Source: Shinisaurus crocodilurus
Lineage: Eukaryota > Chordata > Lepidosauria > Squamata > Shinisauridae
Direction: 5' to 3'
Assembly (NCBI GenBank): GCA_021292165.1
Contig: CM037885.1
Coordinates: 6,877,042-6,941,041 of the forward strand
DNA length: 64,000 bases
Part shown: positions 20,801 to 33,300 of the stretch, in pieces
Layout of the letters: every line of letters starts with the position of its first letter
How positions within the stretch are numbered: position 1 is the stretch's first letter
Program-made: the position numbers and the translations under genes
The notes under the pieces: model-generated
What the model saw: the letters and a program-made list of their open reading frames with translations, nothing else
What the model was told of the DNA's origin: nothing
Database searches by the model: none

Positions 20801-23800
20801 CCATCCTCCAGCCCCTGGACCACTTCAGCAAGCCGGGCCGCGACCCCCGCACGTTCAACCAGGTAAGCGACGGCCACGAGGAGCTGGTGTGTGTGTGTGT
20901 GTGAAGCACTTGCTGCAAGAGGACTCTCGCGGGACTGCTTGCACACTGCTTGATTATTTATCTCTCTGGAGCATTTTTTTACTTATATTTTAAAAAATGG
21001 GGGGGGGGATAAAAGAAAATAAAGTGTGCGGTGCCTGCGGGCACCACACTGAGAACCCCTGAAGCTCGGCAACCAAGGATATTTCATTTAAGGCGCAAGC
21101 CTATGCAAGTTTAGACCTGTGGCACAGGGAGGGGCCACTCCAGCGCTGCCTTCATCATCCCCAGCGACTGACTCTTCCTTGTCTCCCCACAATCCGCAGC
21201 GGTACTGGGTTAGCGGGCTACACTGGCAACGCAACGGGCCGGTCTTCCTCTACATTGGAGGCGAGAGGGCCTTATCGAACTCTTCTGTGCTGTCAGGTAG
21301 GTGCCGCTGGGTCGAGCCGAATAACTGGGTGGTGGAAACTGTGAAAAGAAGGGTCCCTTTTGAGGGCTCACTTGATCCAGGGCTTGCCAGAGCTTAGCCT
21401 GCAACCGCGCTTCCAGGGCCCGGTGCCAACGCCCAGAGCGAGTGATGCGGCATTGAATGCGCCTTAGGATGCGCAGGGTTCCTGCACCACTTGGTGAGAG
21501 CACAGTGAGGCCCATGCATCTGGGGCAGAGCTTCAGGGTCAAAGCCTTGGGTTCCTTGCAGGAAAAAAAGGCAGGGTATAAATATAATAAATAATAGAAA
21601 AAGCGCTGGCACCTCAGTTCTCCCATGCCTTTTCCTTGTAGGCAAAGGCAGCTCCAGTTTGGGTTAGACTGAACCAGAGGGCCTGGCAGAGAGACGCCCA
21701 AGGGTGCTGATGTTTCTCTGTGGAACTGCGACGACCTGCCAAAGTTGGCAGGTGTGAGGCACTGTACCTCGGCCTTCCCCAACCAGTTGGTCTCCAGGTT
21801 TCGTGGAGTACAACTCCCACCATCCCCAGCCAACACAGTGATTGGCCCTGTTTCATAGATTTCATAGATCATAGAGTTGGAAGGGGCCTACAAGGCCATC
21901 GAGTCCAACCCCCTGCTCAGTGCAGGAAACCAGAGGAGCGGTCTCCCATCCAAGTAATAGCCAGGCCTGACCCTGCTTAGCTTTCCACGCTCAGACAAGC
22001 TGAGCCAGCATGAGCCACAGGCCTGGGGATGATGGAAGCTGCAGTCCCAACTCGTCTGTAGGGTGCCAGATGGGAAGACTGAATTAGAACTCATCAGAAG
22101 GTTCTGGGACGCGGTGGTTCCCGACCAGAAAGAGAGCATTTTGTGTGAACTGACAGCAGGGGCATCACTAGGCAGTTAAAAGATGCGGGGGGGGGGGGGC
22201 ATAGAGGCAAATTGGCACAAGATTTGCATATGCTAATTTATATCCCTCTTGGAGATAATTACTAGGATTTATTTAAGTTTCACAGAAGGCAAAGCCAGCC
22301 AAATTAATTTCTCGCCAATATCACATCAAATAAAATGAAATTCTGAAATTAAATTTGCACCCTGTCCCAGATCATCCCAAATTCAGTTGCTCCTCTTCAG
22401 TTAAAACTAATTTACTATATTGGGGGCGGGATGCAAAAAAAAGAGTGACTGGGGGTTGTTTTTTCCTGAGCCCTCTCCCTCCCTCCCTCCCTTCCTTATG
22501 CACACAAACGGGAGAGTGGGGAACAGGAGGTAGAGAGGAAAGGGGGCAAGATTAGGAAGGGAAGTAGAGGGGAAGGCTGGAAGGGAAGAGGGAATAGGCA
22601 AGTTTGGGGCGGAGATCATAGGGAGGGGAAAGATGGAACTCGCCCTGGGCAGCCTGGAGAGGACCGGGAGCCTGCTGGGAGGGGGCCACGGCAGACGGAA
22701 GGGGGCACACAGACGGCGTGCTCCCTCCCCCCCTCCCTCCCCCGCGGGGCCTCCAGACCCCGGCACGCGTTCACACGCAGAGAGGAGGAAGGCACAGGCG
22801 GGGCAGGGTAGGAAGCCCCGCGCCGCGTAGCCGTCTCTCTGTGTGGCGTAATCCGGGGCGGCAGGGAAGTACACAGAGGTCAGGAGGAGCCGAGCCGCGC
22901 CCCCCCCCCCATATACGCAGACACAAGAGCAGGCCCGAACACACACTCGGGGTACCTGGGAAAGGCCCAAGTTGTATAACCCATTAGGAAGGGGGGCGGG
23001 GACCCACTTTCTCACTCTCTCTCTTGCCCACTCGTCTCCGTCCCCACAAGTTCTCTCTGAATTTAATTGCCATTCGGGGGGGGGGAATATGGGGAGGGTG
23101 TGTTGCAGTATGTGGGGAGGGGTGATTGACCCTCCTCCCTTGCCCAGCTGCAACCCCCCCCCTTGACAATTCCCCCTTGCATGTCGATTAAGCGAAGAGG
23201 GGGGGAAACACCCATTGGTGCCAGTTGATACGTAGGGCTCTGGGGAATCGGTTCGGGGCTCCGGCCCAGCAACCCTCCCGACTGAGAGCAATGCAAAGAG
23301 ACGGCTACTTGAAGCGTCATCGCAAGTGTGTGGCCCCAAGATAACCCCAGGAGATCATAAAACCTCTGCAAGGCCTCCCTCCCCGGAAGGCCGGTGGTTT
23401 GATTGTGTCCGCCTCTGTTTCTCGCTCGGACTGCAGGGCATCACGTGGAGATGGCCGAAAAGTACGGAGCCCTGGTGGTGGCCCTGGAGCACCGTTTCTA
23501 TGGCGACAGCATCATCAACCCTGATGGGCTGGAGGACTACACCCTCCAGTTCCTGACCGTCCGGCAAGCGTGAGTCGGGACACTGGCTTCAAGTCATGAG
23601 TGTGGTGGGGAGAGCGGGGGGGGGGGGGCGTCCAGCACACAGATTGGCATATTTTGGATTATTTTGCACAACCTAGTTATGGGGGCCACCAAAGCTGCAC
23701 CCTTTGATCCCTGGAAACCTGATTCACACGCACACCTGGTGCCTTCTCATCCGGCAGGGCCCATGCATTTTCAAGCTTCTTCTCATAGCCTTGAGGGCTA

Positions 23801-24347
23801 GAAACTTGGTGTTTAAAAAAAAAAAAAAAACTTTCTTCCTTTCTCAAATATGCATGAATATGAAAGCAATCAGCCAAATAAAAATAAACCAAATGGTTGT
23901 TTTGTTTTTTTAAAAAAGAGAAGCTGATATTGCTGGGAGGTAGACCGCAATGCTCGGTATAACGTTCCACGCTTATTCTGCCCTTGAGTGGAACTGTGGA
24001 ATGTGCACAGACCTCTGTGTGGGTGCTGGAGGGATCGCGTTTCGGCTGCATCCAAAGGGAATTGTTGGGCTGCGATTCCTAGGTCAAGTGTCCGCTGTCT
24101 CTGGCTTTGGAGCGAGGCTTCCTGGCTGGAACGGAGCAGCGGCTCATCTCCAGGGACATGAGCTGCACCAGCCTTCCCCAGACTGGCGCCCTCCAAGTCT
24201 GTTGGACTGCAACTCCCATAATCCCCAGCCGGCCGTGGCCATGCTGCCTGGGAACAAAGAGGTTTGCAGTCCAGCACCTCTGGGGGGGGGCACGCTGCGG
24301 GGGGCTGAGCTCCACAAGGCTCCACCCTTTGTCCACCGGGAACCGTG

Positions 24348-24385
<38 letters not shown>

Positions 24386-27300
24386 CACACACACACCCTC
24401 GGCGGCTCCTGAGATCCCACCGGGCAGGGCCAGCTGGTTCAGGCGGCCTCCCCCGACGGAGAGGTGAAGGCTAGGCCTGGTGTCTCTGTGGTGCCGCAAG
24501 GCCTTAACATTTCTTGTCCTGGACGTGGGGTGCGGGTGGGCTGCCATTTGGGCTCTGCTTTCGCCGCCGCTGTCCGATAGCATAAGATCGCGTCCTTTTC
24601 CTTCAGAGTAACTGGACCGGCTCCGCCCTTCTGCTCCCGTCCCCTCCACTTGTCACGTTGACTGCGCTATAGATAAGCACGTGTAGAAAGGGACATCTTT
24701 TCGTCACCCTCCTTGTGAGGGTGTTTGGGCGCTCCCGTCTGTGCCCTTGTTTGTGAAGCTTTGCTGTCTTCTCCCTCCGCAGTTTGGCCGACATCCCTCC
24801 CTTCCAGAACTTTATTAAGCTGAAGTACAAGATGACACATGTCAACACCTGGATTTGCTTCGGAGGCTCCTACTCTGGCAGCCTGGCTGCCTGGTTCAGA
24901 CTCAAGGTAGGGCCCCAGGAGCCTACGTAGGGGCTTCTATGGCGATTTGGGACCTGTTTGCTGGCGCTAGAGGTCTTGGACTGTGAACCCTGGTGGAACA
25001 GGCGGCAGCGGCAGTTGAAGTGAACTGGTCCTCTGGATCAGTGTTCTCCAACCTTGGGTCCCCAGATCTCCTATGATCCCCAGCCACCTGGCGTGATGGG
25101 AACTTACCACAGATCTGGACAGATCCAGGCTGGAAAAGGCTGCGTTAGGTGATCGCAAGGGAAAATGTTTCTTCCTCTTTCCTTCTTTCTGTTCCAGAAT
25201 CCCGATTGGGTTTTTGCCGCTGTCGCTTCTTCTGCCGCAGTGAGAGCCCAGCTGGGTTTCACGGGCTATAACAAGGTGAGCTCTTCTTGCTGAGGAACAA
25301 ATGACCTTTGTGTTTTCTACAAGTTGATTAACAAAAAAAAAGAAGAGGAAAGGAAAGGAAAGGGAGAAATACCACTATATGGTCCGGTTTCATAGAATCA
25401 TAGAAAAGTAGAGTTGGAAGGGGCCTACCAGGCCATCAAGTCCAATTTGCACATAACAATATCATGAACAAGCCAGTATGCTAGGCCCTGCTGTTCAATA
25501 ACTCCCATTTGACTCCTCCTGCTAGTCACGCAGTGTTCTTGAACTTTGGGTCCCCAGGTGTTTTTGGCCTACAACTCCCAGCATACCCCAGCCAGCATAG
25601 GATGCTGGGAGTTGTAGGCCAAAAACATCTGGGGACCCAAGGTTGGAGAAACTGTGCTAGAGGAAGTGGCTGTGAAGAATCCAGGGTGCTCTGTCCCTGG
25701 GTTCTTTAGTGCAATGTCCGAACTCGGAACTTTGGCTTGTCTCTCTCCCAACAAGCCAGAGCTGGAACACAAGAATAAATCCTGGCTTCTTGCTCTAGCT
25801 TGCTGTGGGGAGAGAGAGAGACAAGCTGGATATCTGGGAGTCTGGAGAACAGAGTGGCGCACAAAAATAAGGAAATTGAAAAAAGCAGAAGAACAAGATG
25901 ACCATCTAAAGACAGTATGGGATAATGAATTTGAAGAGGTCACCTTGAAGGTGGGCTGGAACAATATATGGGATAGATGGATTGTGAATTTTATGTCAAC
26001 TAGGATAAAGGAGAATTTCTATAAAATAATATGGAGATGGTACCCTAACTCCAGTAAGATTAAATAGAATAGATAACAATTGCTCCGCACTTTGCTGGAG
26101 AGGATGTCAGGAAATAGGTACATTCGCTCATATGTGGTGGAGTTGTAAAAATGTTCTGGAATTTTGGCGAGAGGTTTTTACAGAAATATCGGAAATTATT
26201 GGTATTAATCTAGAGGTGTGTCCTAAACTTGCCTTGTTATCAATAACCGATAAAGTCACTTGTGCCCAAAATACGAAGGAACTAATTGTAAACTTGTTAA
26301 CTGTGGCTAGGTTAATGATAGCGAGGAAATGGAAAGTACAACACGTTTTTCTAATAACTGATTGGTATGAGGAAGTTTCAGATATAGCCCTAAATGATAA
26401 TAAACTAACTTGTAGTATCAAATGCAAAAAGGGACAGTTCAAGAAGAATAATTTTATGGATATATGTAATCAATGATTAGACCATGTATTAATAAAGGGG
26501 AAGGGGAGTATGCCTTGTCAGGATATGTTATATTTTTGGAATGTGGCATTTAATTGATTAAGGGGATGGATGTATATTAGTTGGTCCCTAGGTGGGTGTG
26601 GGGTGCACCTTATGATTTATTTTAGTTGTATGTGTGTGTTTTATAGTTTTGTATGTAGCTTATAATAACTAAATAAAATTTATTTTAAAATTAAAAAAAA
26701 AGGAAATTGAACACTCCTATGCTAGTTGTATCACCTTGCCCAAAACAAGGACATTGACATAGCAACAGTAAACACACTCCTGCCCTGGTCTCCCCCGGGC
26801 AATCCACCTTTGAGTTCTTCAGGCAAAGTCCCCTGCCGTGATAAATGTAAGACCAACAACAACAAAAAGGGGGGGGGGTGTACCTTCACCTTTTTTTTGA
26901 AGTTAATGATCTTGGCTGCAGGCAGTTTGGTGTGAAAGCCAGTCTCAGTTGACCTTGGCTGCAGAAAATCTGGTCCTACAGCACCAATCTTGATGGTGGA
27001 GTGAATGTTTGGTATACAGAAGGTTCCAGGTTCATTCTAGTGTGGAGCGAGTGTGGCGTAGTGGTTAGTGAGCTGGGCTGGGACTCGGGAGACCCGGGCT
27101 CTAGTCCCCACTCGGCCACGAAGCTCACTGGGTTCCTTGCATGAGGAAAAAAGGCAAAATGCATATAAATGTGATAATCATGATAATAATAATTCCCTGG
27201 TATTCCTGAGTGAAAAGGCCAGCAGGGTGGAGAGAGACCCCTTTCTGAGACCCCAGGGGACTGTCTCTAAGCTTCCTAGGTTCATTCATGTGTCCCTCAA

Positions 27301-30300
27301 CCTCCTCCCTTTGGCTCTGTTCTCTTTAGGGTGTCGCTGCAAGTCTCTCGAATCCAGTGGTTGGTGGTTCCAAAGAGGTCAGTTTTTTTAACGTTAGCCA
27401 AACCTATAGTTGTTGTTTTTTAAATCTGGCTGTCTGCGGTGAGCTTCCAGGGGTAGTGCTACAGCTGTAGCCAGCTGGGAATCTCACATGGCCCAACACA
27501 ACAATCCTCCTTAGAGTGCCTGCTGCTGAGAGAATGTGAGCTGTGAGCCCCAAGAAGCCTCTGGGTCAGCTCTCGATGCCATTTCACTGGGTGGCCCGAG
27601 GCAAGCTACCCATCCGCAATGTGGAGATGACAATCCCCGCCTTCCTTCCCAGGAGGTTGAACGGATTTCCGAGAGGAGGTATATCAAGAGCTTGCAGTGC
27701 TCTCTATTGAGCTTTCCCAACCAGGCGCCCCCCCCCCCAGGTATGTTGGACTACCACTGTCATTGCCCCCAGCTACGCTGACTGGGGATGATGGGAATTG
27801 TGGTCCAACCCATCTGGAGGCCGCCCAGTTGGGGAAGGCTGCTCTGTGCAAATGCTGAATATTATTCTTCCTGTCCACCCCCATACGCTTCCTAGTAAAT
27901 CCACCAGACCCCAGTCGGCTTCCAAAGTTTGTTTTTGTTTTATGCATTACGTATTTCAATGCATGTCCCACCTTTCTATGAGGCGGCTTGAGGGGACAGA
28001 CCCCAGGAGTCCTCGCTTCCTGCACCCTCTCCCTCCAAGATTCTTTTGTCGTCTCCACCCCAACGGACTCCACTCTAGATCGACAGCTGGGCGCAGAACC
28101 CAGGAGTCCTGGCCCCCCCGCTCCCCTCGGCCACGACATCGCTCTTGGTTTGTAAGGGACTTCGGGCAGCCAAGCGCCGTGCTGGCTGGGAAGGATGGGA
28201 GTTGTAGTCCAACCCATCTGGGGAGCACCAGGTTGGGAAAGGCTGTCTTAGGGTGCCCTGGCTCTTGCCAGCTAACGTGCCCCTGTTTTGCTCTCCCTGC
28301 AGTGCCTGGAGGCAGTGACGGAGGCCTTCTCCACCGCGGACAGCCTGGTGCGTGCCGGGAAGCTGGACAAGCTAGCGGAGGACTTCATCGTGTGTGGGAC
28401 TTTGGAGGGGATGAACGACGGCGTGCAGCTCCTCGGCAACCTGGCCGGCATCTTCATGGGCGCTGCGCAGTACAGTAACCCATATGACCCATCGTGGTAC
28501 ACTGTGGGGAGCATGTGCGGCATCATGACCAACAACACAATTGGCTCCACCTACCAGAGGCTTATCACCATGAACAATGTAGGATGGCCTTGTCTTTAAG
28601 CACCGGTCTGGTCGCCCTTAGCGACTGGGATGTCCACGCAGGCGAGTGATCTCCGCCTGTCCTCTGTGCCCAGCATAGAAGCCAAGCGGGCTACAAGAGG
28701 AGAGAGGGGATGTCCCCTCCTGCACGCCCAGCATAGGAAAGTGGCTCTCCTCCGCCCGTCCTCTGCTGGCCCCCAGCCGGCTTGTAAAAAGAAATCTGCA
28801 ATCTCGTAGCTTTTGTGGGCTTACTTATAGGGCTGATTGAAGACCATATCAGAGTGGGCAGGATACCTTCCCAGGGCTCCCTGACTTTTCAGCAAGGGCC
28901 CATTTGTCCTATTCTGTTTTTGTTTTTTGTTTTAATGGCAGCCTTCACCAATTTGGTGCTCCCCAGATATTTTGGACGAGAACTCCCATCAAGCTGCCTG
29001 GAGATATTGGGGGAATTATAGTCCAATATTTGGAAGTCACTAGGTTGGGGAAGGCTGATTTAAGGCATCCCTGTGCCCCTTATTAGAAATGCCAAAATCT
29101 CATTGCATGCCTCTTCCAGGAGCTGCAAACATTATTCATAAGTCAGCAATGTTAGTCGATTATTTGACTGAAAATAATGTTAGTCGATTATTTGACTTTG
29201 GATTGATTCAGCCCCCACCCCGGATGAGTTTGGCAGCTCTTTTTGCAAAAATGGTTTAGTTTCTTTTTCATGTACATCCTTCCAAATCCCTGGGTGGCAG
29301 GCTTCTCCGGAGAAGAGGCATTCCTCCTCCTCCTCTCATTCAGTCAGGAATGCCTCTTCCAAGAAGGTTAAAAAATTGTATGCTTTATGCTGATTTGGAA
29401 GTACATACAGTATTAAGGTGTCTGGATGGGTTTAAAAATTTGTAGTATGTTACTTAAAAATAAAGGGGGGTTGATGGGCCTTTTTCAAAATTATCTTAGA
29501 AACTTTAGGTGGAAGTTAGTCAGGAGTTTTTCTTTACTTGAGAGTGTTCAAAAAAAGAATATGGAAAACTTTAGTCTATTTGGGATTATTATTATTTTTT
29601 AGCTTTAGGGCTACTGGGAAAAATAAATAAGTGAAAATTACTTGGTTGACATAAATGCAGCAGGTTATACAATTAAACAGTTAAGATTTAGATGTAGGGC
29701 GACCTCTAGTGTTCTCTTTTTGCCATAACTAGAATGAATGGTTGAAATAGAATAATTTTAAACGTACAGTCATGCCTTGGATTGAGAGCATAATTCGTTC
29801 CGGAAACTTGTTTGTAATCCAAAACACTCTTATATCAAAACGAAATCCCCCCAAAAAAATCTGTACAGAGATTTTTAATTTAAGCCGTACTACAGTACTT
29901 GTATTGCATGACGTCGCTTGTATATCATGTAAAAAATAAATAAATAAATATTTAAAAAATTTGCTTGTCTTGCAAAACGCTCTCAAACCAAGTCACTTGC
30001 AATCCAAGGTATTACTGTATTAATAATAGCTGCTTATATTGCTGTGGTAGAGTTTGGAAGTCCATTTTAGTTTTGTTTGTGGTTGATTATGTATGTATTT
30101 GTTTGTTTGTTCTTAAATATTAATTAATTTTTTTAAAAAAAAGGTTCTGGGATGGAAGCATCATTCATACAAAGCCTTTTGCATGGTTCCACTTATTTGT
30201 TAGGTGTTCTTAACCTGCCTGAAACGTATGTGCATGAACAGTTCTTACGCGAAGTGGCTGCAGGAACTGCGCAGTACCTATGTCGTCGAGTGGCGCATGG

Positions 30301-33300
30301 TGAGGCAGTGGTTCTACCAGCTGTGCACCGCGTTTGGATACTGTGAGTGTCACGCCCTGCCCACCCGTGTCGCCTTCGCATTCATACCCCTTCCCCCTTC
30401 TCTACCACATCAGCCATGCGCGTTGATAATCTGTGGAAAGGGCCACATTTCCAATATCCCCCGTCTCTTGTGTAGGGCTGTGCAGGCTGGGGGCTGCTTC
30501 GGTTCTTGGCGGCTCCCGTTGGGTTCTGTGGGAAAGACTAAACAGACTGCTGAGTGGCACATGGCTAAGAGGGGCTGCAAAACCTATGCGGAAAGGCTAC
30601 AGCAGCTGAGATGGTTTAGCTTAGAAACAAGGCGAGTGAGGGGAGACAGGATCGAGGTGTACAAAATTCTGCAAAGTGTGGAGAAAGTGGACAGGGAGAC
30701 ATTTTTCTCCCTCTCTCATAATACTGGAAGTCATCCCATGAAGCTGATTGGTGGGAGATTCAGGACAGAGAAAAGGAAGTCCTTCTTCACACAGCGCAGA
30801 TTTAAACTATGGACATTGTGGCGATGGCTACCAAGTTGGATGGCTTTAAAAGGGGATTGGACAAATTCATGGAGGGGAAGTCTATCAGTGGCTACTAGTC
30901 CTGATGGCTACATGCCACCTCCTATATCAGAGGCAGTATACCTATGTACTCCAGTCGCTGGGGAACATGGGCGGAAGGGTGCTGTTGCACTCCTGTCCTG
31001 CTTGTGAGATCCCGCGGGCAGCTGGCCGGCCACTGTGTGAACAGAATGCTGGACTAGATGGACCCCTGGTCTGATCCAGCAGGGCTCTTCTCATGCACTT
31101 CTCACTCCTCACGCTGCGATCACCAGGGCCAGAGGGCAGTTGAGCAGGGATGCCTGCTGATGGCAGAGCACAGTAGCAGCAGCAGAGTTCACTCAACAAA
31201 TACATACACACACACACACGCACACACAGGGTTTGTTTCTAAGTATAGTTGTGCATGCATGCCCACCAGGACAAAGGATGTGAATAACATCACAACCACT
31301 TTGGCACCCAGGCTCCCTCGTCTCCCGTCGTGGCATTGATCCTCATAACTCTGCATGGGCCCGACCCTGTTTTCCTTCCCGTTCTAGTTACGACCTGTGA
31401 GGATTCCACCTGCCCTTTCTCCCGCCTTCAGAACCTGACGTTCTCGCTCGACATCTGCCTGCAGGTCTACAACGTCACCCCCCACTACATCCAGGAAGCG
31501 GTGAATTTCACCAACAACTACTACAGGGTCGACCACCACAAAGCCTCTCGTATCCTATTCGTTAATGGTATGGAGGATGGGGGGGCGCAGGGGGGGAGGA
31601 CCGCCATCAGAGCACCACAAGCATTGTCTGATTCAGTGACTATGTACAGGATTCTGTTGTTAGACTCGTAAAACCCAAACCCTGCACCAAGAAAAACTGA
31701 GTTTGATGACATCCATCGGTTATGCAGTGCCTTTATTTATTTTGCAATTCGGACCATCTACCTCTTCCCCAGCCTGATTCCAAGATTCTCGTAGGTGTTG
31801 TCCTCTCTTTCAAGTATCTTTGCAACCATAAGGACTAGGAACTGTGACGCATTGAGATTTCTTCCCATCAAGGATGTGGGCCTGTCCATCTGTGGAAATG
31901 TAACAATGCATTTCTTATTTGGCGGTGCTCAGAAGACCGCAGGGGGCATGGAAAGAGCTGTTGGCCGATGGCACGGCATGTTTTCTCTTCAGGGAATAAG
32001 TAGCTGCTAAGAGTTGGCTCCAGACCAGACACTATGGGGAGCACCACCAATAACATGTGCATATTGCTTGTGCTCACACAGCTGGTGCCACTTCCTGTAG
32101 CATCCAAAGGTGGATCCCATGCTCTAGCGAAGATCTATAGAACAGCCTCTTGTGAGCCTTACATTAATTGTTTGACCTATTTCAGGGGTTGGTTGGTTGG
32201 TTGGGGCACTAAGGAGATAGCAGGATACTCACCCGGGACAACAGAAGCTGGAAAATGTTGGCCCCTGGAATGGCATCTTTCTGGAAGCAGTTGCTAGGAA
32301 GTACCACCAAGCAAACGGGCAAATTGCTGGTGACACTTCCCGGAGCATCCAAAGCTGGCTCTCCTGTGTTAGTTTGCAGCTAGGATCCATAGGGCAGTTG
32401 CTCCTGAGCCTTATGTTAATTATTTACCTATTTGAGGGGGGTTGGGAACTAGAATTCAGCCTGGAGCCCAAGTTTCGGCTTAGGCTACCCCTTGTCACAT
32501 TAGACCCAACGTTCCCCATTTAGTGCCCTCCCAGTGTGTTGGACTGCAACACCCTGGGAGGGCACCAGATTGTGGAAGTCTGCATTAGACCTTAACTTCC
32601 AAGGCTCCCCTTGGATCAGAATTGCTCATCGTTTTACACTCTCTCCTTTTTACCCTCTTCCCTCCCCGCAGGCGACCTCGATCCTTGGCAAGAGCTGAGC
32701 ATCCTCAAGAACCAGTCGGCCACCGAAAAGGCCATTGTAATCCACAGCACGGCCCACTGTGATGACATGTTGCCATCCAGTCCCTTGGACCCCTTGCCCC
32801 TAGTCCATGCCAGACAGGTGAGAACGGGCCGGGAAAGCCGACCAGAAGGGATTGGGGCTGCAGGCAACAGGGGAAAGAATTTGGCTGGGGTCCAGAGCTC
32901 CTCTTTTTTGGGGGTGGGGTGGGATGTTCCATTTCCTCCTATCAGTACCCAGTTAATTTCTTGGTCCATGAACCCTGGCATGTGATCCCTGACAATGGTC
33001 AGCCCCCAAGAAATCACACCTTAAGGCCAGTAGTATTCTGCACCGGATGGAGCAGCGACCGGCTAAATGCAGGCCAGTGGTCCTTCCTTCTTGTTTGTCT
33101 TTAGCATCTGATGTTCAAGGGACTATTGCTTCTGAACATGGAGGCTCTATTTATTGGGCACAGCTCAGTAAATCAACCTCATACCCAAATACTCTTTTAA
33201 ATCCAGAGCAATTATGGGAGGAAGTGGCACATGTTGCCAACAATTCCTTGGGTATATTTTAATAACCTTTGCATCTGAAGCCTTAAAGCAAGATGATTTC

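Noticed and set aside
22407..23339. 310-codon minus-strand open frame
   Set aside because: It lies in GC-rich, purine/pyrimidine-skewed intron sequence, the translation is a mix of P, R, S and C with no family motif, and no splice or promoter context supports it.
30204..31007. A 267-codon single ORF
   Set aside because: Only its first 46 codons are PRSS16 exon 9; the rest is intron and CR1 sequence read through the donor.
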